Positions 24,032 to 33,127 of a stretch of DNA of 64,000 nucleotides are shown piece by piece. Below the pieces are notes generated by a model. That model saw only the letters and a program-made list of their open reading frames with translations. It did no database searches and was not told where the DNA came from. A program made the position numbers and the translations under genes. Position 1 is the first letter of the stretch. The number at the start of each line of letters is the position of its first letter. Location: NCBI RefSeq assembly GCF_000514815.1, contig NZ_KI911472.1, forward strand, positions 1 to 64,000. The letters run 5' to 3'. This DNA comes from Salinispora fenicalii. GTDB lineage: Bacteria; Actinomycetota; Actinomycetes; Mycobacteriales; Micromonosporaceae.

Positions 24032-25312
24032 TCAACCCTGCGTCGGGTAGCCAGCGGCAGGGGCCGGCCGGGCAACGCCCGCCACAGCGCCGCAGGTCGT
24101 TGACCGGCTCAGCGCGGCCGACGCGGCTTCGACCACGGTGTGACAGTGCCCTTGGGCGACCCGGGCGGCTCGCTGGAGCTGGTGGGGCAGCCGGTGCCGT
24201 TCGCCGCCGCCGATGGCGTCGTGCAGCGTGGACTCGCCTGTGGTGACGTCTCCGGCGGCGAGCAGCACCTCGGCAATGGTGATCTGCTCGATGATGCGCC
24301 ATTGCGGCGATGTCGGCAGGGTGGGAGCCGGGGAGGCACTGAGCAGGGCGATCGCTTGCGGGGCGCGGCCGGTGGTGATGAGCCCGCGGAGGTGGACTTC
24401 TCGGAGGGCTGTGGCGCTGACGAGCGGATCGTCGGAGGCTGGGCGGTCCTGGCTGCGGTGCAGTTCGGTGAGCGTGGCGTCGAACGTCGCGGGGTCCTGG
24501 GCGGCGCGTGCGAGTTGGACGAGCGCCGGTGGCCGTTGGTCGGCACTGACGATGGCGATGGCGTGGGCGAGTCGGACCAGGGCTGCGTTGACCCTGCCTG
24601 CCTTGCGGAGTTCGTTGCCGTGTACGCGCAGGGTGTAGGCGTGCAAGTCGGTGTCGTCGAGGTGTTCGGCGACGCGCAGTGCCCTGCCGGTCCACCGTAC
24701 GGCGAACGCCAGCCGTTCCTCTGGCAGCACGTAACCGAGGGAGATACCGAGTTCGGCGCGTGCGCGGGCGAGCAGGAGCAGCATGTCCTTGTCGATGATG
24801 CCGTCGGCGGCGCGGGCTTCGAGGCGGGCGACCAGCGGCCACAGCTCGTTGACGGCGGCGGCACCGTGGCCGGCGTGGCGGGCGATCGTGGCAAGGCGCA
24901 GGGTCGAGTATCCAAACTGCAGCATGGTGACGTGGTCGACGGCCTCGGTGTCGGTGACGCCGACCCGGTGCAGTGGGATACCGAGGTGCTGGGCGATGCG
25001 CCTCCGGTTGACGATGTCGACGACGTCCCGCCGCCCGGTTTCGATCATGGAGATGTAGGAGGGGTCGTAGCCGAGCTTTTCGGCCAGGGCGAGCTGGCTC
25101 GTCCCGGTGGCCTGCCGCCAGGTGCGGATCATTACGCCCAGGTCGCCGGTGGCGAGCGCTGCCGCTGCGTGCGGGCTCGTCCACAGCCACAGCGCGGACG
25201 TCGAGGCAGAACGGGCAGGCTCGCGCGGGCTGCCGGTGACCGCGGCGCAGGCCGGGCACAGCGGCACGCCATCAGGTTCGTCGACGGAGGTGGCGCAGGC
25301 CCGGCAGCGCAT
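24032..25312 (-). CDS. XRE-family regulator with N-terminal zinc ribbon
   Basis: A 426-residue regulator from ATG 25312; the in-frame extension to 25639 lies in the Nudix gene and is not protein-like. It begins with CRAC...CPAC (possible zinc ribbon), then an HTH_3 domain (about residues 60-120) with TSQLALAEKLGYDPSYISMI and ETGRRDVVD. The long remainder is helical and TPR-like, typical of actinobacterial XRE proteins that sense a small ligand or peptide. It ends the operon with the Nudix gene just upstream, and probably regulates it and the divergent dioxygenase gene. Confidence 0.82.
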   Translation of the reverse strand: MRCRACATSVDEPDGVPLCPACAAVTGSPREPARSASTSALWLWTSPHAAAALATGDLGVMIRTWRQATGTSQLALAEKLGYDPSYISMIETGRRDVVDIVNRRRIAQHLGIPLHRVGVTDTEAVDHVTMLQFGYSTLRLATIARHAGHGAAAVNELWPLVARLEARAADGIIDKDMLLLLARARAELGISLGYVLPEERLAFAVRWTGRALRVAEHLDDTDLHAYTLRVHGNELRKAGRVNAALVRLAHAIAIVSADQRPPALVQLARAAQDPATFDATLTELHRSQDRPASDDPLVSATALREVHLRGLITTGRAPQAIALLSASPAPTLPTSPQWRIIEQITIAEVLLAAGDVTTGESTLHDAIGGGERHRLPHQLQRAARVAQGHCHTVVEAASAALSRSTTCGAVAGVARPAPAAGYPTQG

Positions 25313-25314
25313 GC

Positions 25315-25728
25315 CTATCCGCTTACCGGTGTTTCGAGCCGGGTGAACCAGTCGTGGATCGAGCGCCGGTACCCGTCGGGCATGGGTAGGGCCGCGATCT
25401 CGTCGGCGGCGAACAGGCGGGCTTCCTTGTGCTCGGAGCTCACCGTGATCGGCGAGTCGTCGTCGACGAAGCAGCCGTAGGTCACGATCAGCACGTCGAT
25501 GCCGTCGCGGATGTGGTACTGCCAGGAGTCGAGGATCGGGCCGACCCGCACCGTCCAACCGGTCTCCTCGCTGATCTCCCGGCCGACGCAGGCGGCCGGG
25601 TCCTCGCCGAGTTCGAGCTTGCCGCCGGGGAGTTCCCATTCCTCGCGCTCGTTGCGCAGCAGCAGGACCCGGCCGTCGCGGACGCAGACGCCCTTGATGG
25701 ACACCGGGAAGGCGTGAGGCCGGTACAT
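25315..25728 (-). CDS. Nudix hydrolase
   Basis: A 137-residue hydrolase of nucleoside-diphosphate-linked substrates. The Nudix box is complete: GKLELGEDPAACVGREI then SEETGW fits GX5EX7REUXEEXGU. The start ATG 25728 (MYRPHAFPVSIKG) is family-like; upstream codons are not. Two bases separate its stop from the XRE start, so the pair is cotranscribed. The substrate cannot be told from sequence. Confidence 0.88.
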   Translation of the reverse strand: MYRPHAFPVSIKGVCVRDGRVLLLRNEREEWELPGGKLELGEDPAACVGREISEETGWTVRVGPILDSWQYHIRDGIDVLIVTYGCFVDDDSPITVSSEHKEARLFAADEIAALPMPDGYRRSIHDWFTRLETPVSG

Positions 25729-25830
25729 GTTCGCGTCCTTCCGCAGTCGGCTGTCAGCGGACCGTAACACGGCGACGACGTGACAGGCGTCGCCGCAGGC
25801 GGCGGGCACCTTGACAATCCGTCACTTGAT

Positions 25831-25865
25831 TGACCAGCACCTCGGGCTGACGGTGGTGTTGGTCA
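25831..25865. promoter_or_regulatory. Inverted repeat in divergent Nudix/dioxygenase interval
   Basis: TGACCAGCAC (25831-25840) and GTGTTGGTCA (25856-25865) are complementary at 9 of 10 positions, 15 bases apart, between the divergent Nudix and dioxygenase starts. A dimeric regulator such as the XRE protein could bind here; this is inference. Confidence 0.4.
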
Positions 25866-25880
25866 GACAGGGGGCTCACC

Positions 25881-26636
25881 ATGATCTATCACGTTCGTGT
25901 CGATCCGCACGACAGTCAAGCCGGGACCCGGCTTGCGGCTGCGCTGAGAGGCGTCGGCCTGGCCACTTTCGAGGGCGTCACCGACCGGGCATCGCTGTTG
26001 CGCCTGGCAGGACAGGTGATGCGCATCTGGCACCACCGCGACAGTGATCCGGACGGCGTCACCGCCATCCACGATCGTGGCGAGTTGGCTCGCCGACCTG
26101 GATTGGCCGGCTTCGGCCGCGATGAGCTGACCGTGCACACCGAGTCCTCGGCCGAGGACCAGCCTCCCGGGCTCATGCTGCTGTTCTGCGCTCGCGGTGC
26201 CGCCGCCGGGGGCGAGTGCCGACTGGTCGACGGCGCCCGGCTGCACCACGAGCTGGCGGTGCGCGACCCCGAGTTGCTCGCCGCGCTGCGGACACCGCGC
26301 AGCGTGCTCTTCGGCGGTGCCGCAGGTCACCTCGGTGCCGTCTTCGCCGAGCATGAGGGCACCACCGTCGTCCGGTTCCGGCTCGACGACCTGGCCAGGT
26401 TCTCACCGCAAATCACCCGGAAGCTGGCCACGCTGCAGACGGCCTTGCGCGACCTGGAGACACCGGCGCCGCTCAAGCCCGGCCACGGCTACCTGCTGAG
26501 CAACACCCGCTGGCTGCACGGCCGAGCCGCCTTCACCGGCGAACGTCTCATGTACCGACTGCTGGGCAACCCGCTGCCCACGGTCGACATCCCCGCGGGC
26601 TTCGCGACCTCGCTGGCCGAGCCCGCCACCGTCTGA
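25881..26636 (+). CDS. TauD/TfdA-like Fe(II)/2-oxoglutarate dioxygenase
   Basis: A 251-residue protein of the TauD/CsiD-like oxygenase fold. The proximal iron motif appears as VHTESS (H-x-D/E) near residue 77 with PPGLMLLFC after it, and the distal His as NTRWLHGR near residue 212, with an Arg nearby for 2-oxoglutarate. Such enzymes hydroxylate or desaturate small molecules. It is followed by the NMP-kinase-like gene on the same strand and divergent from Nudix-XRE, so a small modifying pathway is likely. The substrate is unknown. Confidence 0.75.
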   Translation: MIYHVRVDPHDSQAGTRLAAALRGVGLATFEGVTDRASLLRLAGQVMRIWHHRDSDPDGVTAIHDRGELARRPGLAGFGRDELTVHTESSAEDQPPGLMLLFCARGAAAGGECRLVDGARLHHELAVRDPELLAALRTPRSVLFGGAAGHLGAVFAEHEGTTVVRFRLDDLARFSPQITRKLATLQTALRDLETPAPLKPGHGYLLSNTRWLHGRAAFTGERLMYRLLGNPLPTVDIPAGFATSLAEPATV

Positions 26637-26701
26637 CCACCACACCCCCCGGTGGCCGTCGCCGGCCCCAACCCCAGCACGCCTGACGGAGGTGCTTCGC
26701 C

Positions 26702-27406
26702 GTGCCCGGATTCCTCGCGCTGACCGGACCGCCCGCCGTGGGCAAGACCACCCTGTCAGCCCAGCTCGCCGCCGTCCACGGCGCGCAGGTGTTCCGGCTG
26801 CGCGAGTTCGCCCAAGGCTTCCGGCACCGCCCCGACGCCGACCCGGCCCTGTTCGCCACCGAGGACCCGCTCGGCTGGTTTTCAGACCAGACCGTCCGCG
26901 TGCTGCTGGACGTCGCGTTGCTCGGCCGGGAGCCGACCGGCGTGACGGTGCTGGAGAACCTGCCAGGCACGGTCAATCAGCTGCGCACCATCAGCGAGAT
27001 CGGCCGTCGGCTCGGGCTACCGGTCATGGTGATCGAGCTGACCGCGCCGGATACCATCGTGATCGGACGATCACTCGCACACCGAGTCTGCCCGGCCTGC
27101 GAACCCGATCTCGACGCCGACCCCCACCGGCCCGCCGGCGCTGCTGCCGCCGACTTCGAGAACTGTGTTACCTGTGGCAACCGGCTTCTCCGTCGTCGCT
27201 GCGACGGAACAGCGCTGTACGAGCTGAAGTTGCGCCGCTTCCGGTCCCGCATCCCCGGCATCCGGCGCGAAGCCGCCACCCTCGACCTGCCCTACCAGGC
27301 CGTCATCGCCAGCGCCAGCCCGGACGACTGCCTGCGACGAGTGGTGGCCGCGCTCCGCACACCCAGATCCTCCCGTGCCTGCCCGCCGACGTCTCACCCG
27401 CCCTGA
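26702..27406 (+). CDS. P-loop nucleotide kinase-like protein with Cys pairs
   Basis: A 234-residue protein from GTG 26702. The N-terminus LALTGPPAVGKTTLSAQLA is a Walker A loop of the adenylate-kinase type. A lid-like region holds CPAC (about residue 129) and CVTCG (about 155), four cysteines that could bind zinc as in adenylate kinases with a zinc lid, followed by RCDGTALYELKLRRFR. It is probably a nucleoside-monophosphate-kinase relative adapted to another substrate. It lies 65 bases after the dioxygenase gene and likely shares its transcript. Confidence 0.72.
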   Translation: MPGFLALTGPPAVGKTTLSAQLAAVHGAQVFRLREFAQGFRHRPDADPALFATEDPLGWFSDQTVRVLLDVALLGREPTGVTVLENLPGTVNQLRTISEIGRRLGLPVMVIELTAPDTIVIGRSLAHRVCPACEPDLDADPHRPAGAAAADFENCVTCGNRLLRRRCDGTALYELKLRRFRSRIPGIRREAATLDLPYQAVIASASPDDCLRRVVAALRTPRSSRACPPTSHPP

Positions 27407-27486
27407 ACGGAGCGACCCCGTGACGATCGTGACCCTACCGACCCCGACGCTGCGCCCCGAGGACCGCGACGGCTACGGAGGCGTAT

Positions 27487-27582
27487 ATGAACGACCTCGG
27501 CGCGAAGGGGAACCTCGAACTGGAAGCGGAGGTCAAGGTCGTTCTCGATGGGACGGTGACCACCGCGGATATCGATGACTGA
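27487..27582 (+). CDS. 31-aa acidic peptide ORF, unknown
   Basis: ATG 27487 follows GGAGGCGTAT, a strong ribosome site, and opens a 32-codon frame. The peptide begins MNDLGAKGNLELEAEVKVV and ends TTADIDD; it is acidic, without Cys. It could be a small structural or precursor peptide of the preceding dioxygenase/kinase genes, or chance. An overlapping GTG frame from 27421 is the alternative use of this segment. Confidence 0.35.
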   Translation: MNDLGAKGNLELEAEVKVVLDGTVTTADIDD

Positions 27583-27981
27583 GCCTCAAAGTCCGATCTT
27601 GCAGGGCGGACGTGATGTACGATCCAACCCACAATCGAGGAGAAGCCTTGCTGTACCGGGTGGATATCCGTCCGTCGGCCTTGCCGATCGCGACTTCGCC
27701 CAAAGCCGCGAGTGACTCGCAGCCCCTTAGCGAACATCATGATCGGTTTAGCTCACATGCCGCAATCCGACCGCTACGTAGCGTAGTTTTCCCAGTTGTG
27801 TCCGTTGCTGATAGCGCCAACTCGCCAGACCTAGACGTCAGGCATGTCGTGACCTGGCCAAACTGGCCGGCAGCGGGTTGCCGACCACGGTGATGATCGT
27901 TTTCGCATTCTGCATCGTCAGGCCCACTGTGCCGCGGCTGCGGGTTGGCAGTTGTTGGAGTCCGCCGGGAGGAGGAGGCAC
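27583..27981. other. Intergenic stretch before SCO0854-like gene
   Basis: Less GC-rich than its surroundings and free of convincing genes; the promoter of the gene at 27982 should be here. A 93-codon frame (27612-27893) lacks a ribosome site. Confidence 0.4.
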
Positions 27982-30141
27982 GTGCTGGAAAAGTTGATCA
28001 TTCAGAGGGCGCTGCGCGTGCCGGCGAGCACCGGCGTGGCCGGTGATGGCACGTCCGTGGCCCGGCAGTTGGACGCGGCGCTGCTCGATGTCGGGTTCTC
28101 GGCGTCGCGGGCTCTGCTGGGCCATATCGGTGGCCTGGCGCCCGAGCCGGCGATGGATCTCGCCGCGACCGTGGTGTCGGCGGTGCGGGAGTTGGTCGGT
28201 GATCACGTTCGGCACAACGCGTACTTCATCAGCTTCCCGGACGATGTGCCGGACACCGTGGAGTTCTGGATCGACCGGCTGCGGGCGGCCGTTCTCATCG
28301 GTGGGGGCGCGGCGACCGACGCGCAGCTGCGTGCGGCTGTCGCCTCGGGTGGGGTGAACCTGCTCGACCTGCCGGCGTACGGGACCTACCAGCACACCTA
28401 CGCCGAGCTGCTAGCGGCGCACGATGAGCTGATCACCGCGGCCGGTGACCGGGTGACGGTGCTACAGCTCGGTGATGTCGTCGAGGTGGAGGCGCAGCGG
28501 CTGTATCTGGCCCTGGCCGGCAGCGCGACGCCGCTGGGTGAGGCGGACCTGACCGTCCTTGGTGAGCTGGCGGTCGCCTGCATGGATGGCGCGCAGCCGG
28601 CGGAGGTGCCGGTGCGGGAGAACCGTGCCGTGCTCAACGGGGTCCGGCTGGTGCTTGGCCGGCCGCTGGTCGGTATGGACACCACGACGGATGTGCTGCG
28701 GCTTGCCTGTCAGGCTTCCGGCGGGGACACCTCACTGGTGACGGCTACGCGGTTCCGGTCGTTCCGGCGCCCGGAGCGGCGGGTGCTGCTCGCTGCGCTG
28801 GACGCTGTCGTCGGGGCGAGCCCGGGCAAGCTCGGTGACGTCGCCCGGTATGCCGAGCGGTGGAAGCGACTCGGGGAGCGGCTGCACCCGCACGAGTACG
28901 GCCAGTGGCCGCACGCCCGGGAGGTGTTCGCGGTAGCGCGTGGCGAGCGCCGGGTGCCGAACCTGGCGGGTCGGGCCGAGGCGGCCGTCCGTGCCGGCGC
29001 TGTCGGTCAGGCCGCGTCGTTGCTGTCGGCCGCTCCGGGCATGCTCCTGCGATCCGCCGACCGGCTGCTGCGGCTGGCATCGGCGGCCGAGCGCAGCGCC
29101 GTCCTCGACGCGGTCACCGGCGCGTTCGGTGCGGCGTCGGGCCGGGTGCTGCTGTCGCTGCGGGAGCACGTCGACAACCGGCTGACACCCGCGTCGGCCC
29201 GGATGTACGCGAGCCGCTCGCGCAACGCGTGGGTCGGCCTGGATGCCCGCCCGCCGCTGCCCGCCGAACTGGTGGCCGAGCTGTCGGGCCTGCTCGACGC
29301 CGAGATCAGCGCCCGACTGCCGGATCCGCAGCGGCGGCTGCTGGTGGATCCGGAGGTGCTCGACGTCGCCCTGCCGCTGTCGGGCAAGGCGACCGAGAGT
29401 GGTTTCGCGGTGCTGCCGCGAGGCTCGCGCGCACCGGTCACCGGTGAGCTGCTGCGCTTCTTCACGTATTGGCGGCAGGCGAGTCGCCGCACCGACTACG
29501 ACCTGTCGGTGCTGCTGCTGGACGGCGAATTCCACCCGGCGGGGCAGGTGTCCTGGACGAACTACCGCCACGACGGGGTGGTGCACTCCGGGGACGTCAC
29601 CGACGCGACGAACGGCGCGACCGAGTTCATCGACGTGCCCTTGGCGGATCTCGGGCATTACGTGGTTCCGCAGGTCTACATCTATGCGGGTGAGTCGTTC
29701 GACGAGGCTGCCGAGTCGATGTTCGGCTACCAGACCCGGGAGCGGGACCAGCGAGGTGCCCCGTTCGACGCCCGGACCGTGCGGGCGCGTTCGCAGATGC
29801 GCGGGCAGGGCCGGGTCGCGCTGCCGATGGTGTTCGCCAGGACCGAGCACGGTTGGCAGGCCGTGTGGCTGCACCTGTACCTGCGGGGGCGGCCGTCGTT
29901 CAACCGGGTGGAGGACAACACGTTCACCACGACGGATCGGGTGCGGGCGCTGATGGAGCGGCGGTACCTTACCGCGTCCTACCTTGTCGACCGGTGGCGC
30001 GCGCGGGCTGAGGTGACGACGTGGGACGGACAGCTGCCGGACGAGCCCGTCACGTTCATCGGCATTGACGCGCCGGAGGGCTTGCCCGACGGGTCCGAGG
30101 CATACACGTTGGATAGGCTGAGTGAGTTGATCCCTGAGTAA
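27982..30141 (+). CDS. MXAN_6230/SCO0854 family protein
   Basis: A 719-residue protein resembling the family named after MXAN_6230 and SCO0854, large proteins linked to TerD-like stress modules. Recognised pieces are LHPHEYGQWPHAREVFAVA, SGRVLLSLREHV, DVALPLSGKATESGFAVLP, GELLRFFTYW and RTDYDLSVLLLDGEF, the last resembling the TerD fold, then VPQVYIYAGESF. GTG 27982 is chosen because GGAGGAGG stands just before it; an upstream TTG/CTG start is less supported. Family members in Streptomyces often end in a RING-like domain; I see no Cys-rich end here. Biochemical role unknown. It is followed at once by a structured-RNA candidate. Confidence 0.8.
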   Translation: MLEKLIIQRALRVPASTGVAGDGTSVARQLDAALLDVGFSASRALLGHIGGLAPEPAMDLAATVVSAVRELVGDHVRHNAYFISFPDDVPDTVEFWIDRLRAAVLIGGGAATDAQLRAAVASGGVNLLDLPAYGTYQHTYAELLAAHDELITAAGDRVTVLQLGDVVEVEAQRLYLALAGSATPLGEADLTVLGELAVACMDGAQPAEVPVRENRAVLNGVRLVLGRPLVGMDTTTDVLRLACQASGGDTSLVTATRFRSFRRPERRVLLAALDAVVGASPGKLGDVARYAERWKRLGERLHPHEYGQWPHAREVFAVARGERRVPNLAGRAEAAVRAGAVGQAASLLSAAPGMLLRSADRLLRLASAAERSAVLDAVTGAFGAASGRVLLSLREHVDNRLTPASARMYASRSRNAWVGLDARPPLPAELVAELSGLLDAEISARLPDPQRRLLVDPEVLDVALPLSGKATESGFAVLPRGSRAPVTGELLRFFTYWRQASRRTDYDLSVLLLDGEFHPAGQVSWTNYRHDGVVHSGDVTDATNGATEFIDVPLADLGHYVVPQVYIYAGESFDEAAESMFGYQTRERDQRGAPFDARTVRARSQMRGQGRVALPMVFARTEHGWQAVWLHLYLRGRPSFNRVEDNTFTTTDRVRALMERRYLTASYLVDRWRARAEVTTWDGQLPDEPVTFIGIDAPEGLPDGSEAYTLDRLSELIPE

Positions 30142-30144
30142 GCG

Positions 30145-30251
30145 GCGAGAGCCGAGGCCATGCGGGCGCTTCCTTCTCATCCGTTCGATTCGGTGCCTCC
30201 GCCAAAGCGGGGGATCTGGTAATCAGTGCCCGCGCTCTCTTCGGCTCTCGC
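30145..30251 (+). ncRNA. Candidate structured RNA
   Basis: Nested complementary segments: GCGAGAGCCGA (30145-30155) with TCGGCTCTCGC (30241-30251), 11 perfect pairs; GCGGGCGC (30162-30169) with GTGCCCGC (30226-30233), 8 pairs with one wobble; and an inner hairpin CCTCCGC-CAAA-GCGGGGG (30196-30213), 7 pairs with one wobble. The internal loops are 6 by 7 nt. It starts 3 bases after the stop of the preceding gene. More elaborate than a simple terminator; function unknown. Confidence 0.5.
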
Positions 30252-30367
30252 TAACTTGAGTTTCAGCCTCCGTGGGTCCTCTGGGGACCCTGGCTGGTCA
30301 CGGAAACAGTCCTTGGTCGATGATCTTCTTGTCGAGGGAAGAGCATCAATAACCAGCGGCTGTTCTG

Positions 30368-30790
30368 GTGATCAGTGTGCATGATCGTGCTGCGGCTGAG
30401 GCCGTCGGGGACCTGGGCAGGTTCCGGCGAGAGTTCTACGACTGCTTGACCGCGCGGGCTGACGCGTGGTTCGACCTGGCAGACGCCGTGTTGTGCGCTG
30501 ATGGGCCGGTCCGGTCGTTGGTGGAGTTGTCGCTGATTGGTGAGCACCGCCGCGGTCACGGGGCGTTGTACGACGCCTCGCTTGCCGGCGGCTGGACATC
30601 GACCGGCTGCGCACCGCCCTGGCCGGGCGCCGCTGCCTCGGGCGGCCAACGGGCGTCTCGTGCTGGGTGTGGACATCACCTGCTGGTTGCGGCCGGACGC
30701 GCATACCTCACCGCAGCGGATCCTGTGTCACACCTATGGGCGTGGCAAGGACCAGACGATCATGGTCCCGGGCTGGCCGTACTCGATGGT
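30368..30790 (+). pseudogene. Frameshifted NF041680-like transposase remnant
   Basis: The first frame gives LGRFRREFYDCLTARADAWF and LVELSLIGEHRRGHGALYDA; after two frame changes the text continues with PLPRAANGRLVLGVDITCW and PQRILCHTYGRGKDQ, the catalytic N-terminal half of actinobacterial NF041680-type DDE transposases. The 3' half is missing and the frame joins unrelated sequence near 30785. Confidence 0.7.
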
Positions 30791-30974
30791 CGTGTACTGG
30801 CTGGACGCCTACGGCGGCATGGGAAGCATGAGCGATCTGTCGATCAACTGGAGCGGGTCGCTGCCGCCGGATCGAGAGCGCGCCGTCTACGAGAAAATCG
30901 AGGAACTCCGAGGGCTGTGTTACCGCCTGGCGGCGCGGCTCAAGGCCGACATCCAGGAATACCGGCAGCATTGA
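30787..30974 (+). CDS. C-terminal 62 codons of an unknown helical protein
   Basis: In-frame after the transposase relic comes VYWLDAYGGMGSMSDLSI, then PPDRERAVYEKIEELRGLC and RLKADIQEY, a charged helical segment ending at 30974. An ATG at 30787 could start it, without a good ribosome site. Probably a gene fragment left by the transposon junction. Confidence 0.35.
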
Positions 30975-31009
30975 CCATTCGAGCGTGCCCGATCCAGCGG
31001 TCAACACCG

Positions 31010-31240
31010 GCAAACGGGGAAGTACCGGCGGGTCGCTGTCGGCCTGGGTGAAGGCGAGGTTGTCAGTGTCCCAGATGACGTTGATCCGGATGATTCGGCG
31101 GATGCCCGACCCGCCGCCGGGTATGTGACGGTGCGGGGCGATTGGGACGACGACCTCGGGGTCGCGTGGGCCTACCCCCTCGAACCACTACGGTGGCTAC
31201 CGTGGGACTCCTCAGCCACGCGGCTGGCTGCGGGGTGACC
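31010..31240 (+). pseudogene. Headless reading frame, unknown
   Basis: About 75 codons with normal GC3 bias (KYRRVAVGLGEGEVVSVP, VTVRGDWDDDLGVAWAYPL, PLRWLPWDSS) end at a TGA in a large palindrome. There is no credible start, so it is read as the tail of a lost gene. Confidence 0.35.
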
Positions 31241-31282
31241 ACCGTCTGATGACGGGTCGGAAGCGGACGGTGGTCACCCCGC
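31230..31282. terminator. 17-bp inverted repeat, convergent terminator
   Basis: GCGGGGTGACCACCGTC (31230-31246) and its exact complement (31266-31282) flank a 19-nt loop. It lies between plus-strand remnants and the minus-strand gene at 31335 and can stop both. Transposon-end origin is an alternative. Confidence 0.6.
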
Positions 31283-31334
31283 GTCTGATCAGTGCCCGCC
31301 TGGCGCGACGTGCCGCTGGATATCGACGATGGTG

Positions 31335-31556
31335 TTACTTCGCGCCGGTAAGGGCGACCAGGGCGTTCGCGGTCCGGAAGTACGGGTTGCGGCCGAGGTC
31401 GCCGACGGTGGTGATGTTGAAGGCTTCCTTGAGCAGCTTGGCGTCGCCGTCGCTGACTCCGGAGAGGGCGGACACCGGGGCGTCGACGATCTCGGTGAGG
31501 GTCTTGTCCTGGTAGGCCTTGTCAACCAGCTTGCCGAGGTCGGCGGTGACGGGCAT
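31335..31556 (-). CDS. Conserved 73-aa actinobacterial protein, HhH-like
   Basis: ATG 31556 opens a 73-residue protein (MPVTADLGKLVDKAYQDK, LTEIVDAPVSALSGVSDGDA, KLLKEAFNITTVGDLG). Short proteins of this pattern are common in Streptomyces and relatives, and the LSGVS...AFNITTVGDL stretch resembles a helix-hairpin-helix of the DUF4332 kind. No activity is established that I know of. The upstream frame to 31982 is not protein-like. A GGAG site (GGCAAAGGAG) precedes the start. Confidence 0.75.
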   Translation of the reverse strand: MPVTADLGKLVDKAYQDKTLTEIVDAPVSALSGVSDGDAKLLKEAFNITTVGDLGRNPYFRTANALVALTGAK

Positions 31557-32170
31557 GCGCACTCCTTTGCCACTCCGTCCGGAGGCTCCGGCCGGATACG
31601 GATGAACCTGCCAAATTAGAACACGGCTACTTCCTCTGATTCCACTGTGGATCTCCGACGAGTTGAGCGCTTTCCTCGCCGGAGTGAGGTGAGGACCTCG
31701 TTGCTGGCGGTACCGCCAGGTAGTCGCCGGCTCGTCGCGTTCCACCGGCACGGGTGCCGTAGGTGGACCGCCCGGAGCCGCACAAGGTGACGATGGCACC
31801 TCGGTCCTAGATGGATGAGTTGAGCGTAATGGCTGTCCATGACCGCCGTCGTGGGCTCGGCGAACCAGATCCGAGCGGCACCGAACACACACGTTACCCC
31901 TCGGGGATTCGCAGATTGGGTCACCTACGCTCACGCAACCTCCACAGGAGGCCCTGTCGCATCCAGTCGACAACCTCCACACTGGATGCTAGCGCGACGG
32001 ACAGCGACCGACACAACTCATTCATCACTAGATGTGTTCGTCTGGTTGCCGACAGTCTTTGCGGTGTGATCGTGTCCATCGCGGTTACCGCGTCATGCAG
32101 GGGGTTGGGTCATGCGTCCTGCTAGCCGATCTTGCGGGTGATCAGTTCCACCAATAAGAGGAGGTCTGAT
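31557..32170. other. Gene-poor stretch beside transposon remnant
   Basis: Short frames on both strands lack ribosome sites and family signals. It probably holds transposon or deletion debris between the HhH-like gene and the IS5 fragment. Confidence 0.4.
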
Positions 32171-32600
32171 TCACATATTTTGTGTGTGTTGGGGTTGTAG
32201 GGGTTCTCGGCAGGTTGGGGTGGTTTCGGTGGTGAGGCGTTTGGCGAGGTTGTCGATCATAGCGATGGTGATCATGCTGGCGGAGTTGTCGGGTCGGGCT
32301 TCGTGGTCGCGGACGAGTCGGCGGTGGTGCATGAGCCAGCCGATGATGCGTTCGACGACCCATCGCCGTTTGACCATGTTGAAGCCTTGGCCTGTGGGGG
32401 GGTCCCTGGTGACGATTTCGACGTCGACGCCAGGGTGGGCGCCGTGTTCGGCGACGTGGTTTGTGAGGCCGGCGTCGACCCAGGTTTTGGTGAGGGTGGG
32501 GTGGGTGGTGGTGGCTTGGTCGAGCAGGTTGATGCCGATGGTGCTGGTGCTGGTGCTGGCGGCGGTGACGGTGACGGCGAGAAGGGGCCGAGGGTGTCGG
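32171..32600 (-). pseudogene. IS5-family transposase C-terminal fragment
   Basis: The minus frame shows PLLAVTVTAAST, LLDQATTTHPTLTKTWVDA and the IS5/IS427 C-terminal signature VKRRWVVERIIGWLMHHRRL with DNSASMITIAMI. The N-terminal DDE part is absent, replaced by unrelated sequence, so the element is dead. Confidence 0.8.
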
Positions 32601-32640
32601 TGATGTGACGTGCCCGGTGAAGAACGACCGCACCTGCTGC

Positions 32641-33127
32641 TCGTCCGCGACCTCGCTGTCGTGTCAGTTGTCAGTAAAGGCCCTGGTCGTTGCGCGGACA
32701 GCCTGCGGGCACATGAAACTTGTTTCCGGCGTTCCTGGTTGCGCTGAGCTAAACCCTGGGTGACCCTATGGGTGCGACGTTCATGTACTTCGATGTTTCG
32801 CTCGCGAGGAGCTGAAAGGCGGCGCAATGAGCCAGACCCCGCGGACGCTTCAGCCAGCACTGTCCGAGCGCCACTTCTTCGGAGCTGAACTGCGTCGGCC
32901 GCGCGAACGCCCGAACCTCTCGCGGGTGCGGCTGAGCGTCATGATCCGGTTCGGTGCGGACCTAGTGTGTCGCGTGGAAGCGGTCGACCGGTTCCCCTCC
33001 TGTGAGTTCGCCGAGGCCTGCGACAAGGCGTTGGCGACCGGGCGCCCCGATGCGTCTGCTACCCCTGCTCGAATATCAACACCTGACGGACGGACATTCG
33101 CATCTTCGCCAAGGAGGGGTTGACCCC
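32641..33127. other. Interval upstream of persulfide operon
   Basis: Holds a 98-codon plus frame at 32827 (MSQTPRTLQPALSERHF) with a modest AAAGGCGG site but no recognisable family; it may be a small gene or the leader of the MBL operon. The promoter of the operon should lie here. Confidence 0.35.

Noticed and set aside
31616-32125. Plus and minus ORFs near 31.6-32.1 kb
   Set aside because: No ribosome site, codon bias or family signal.
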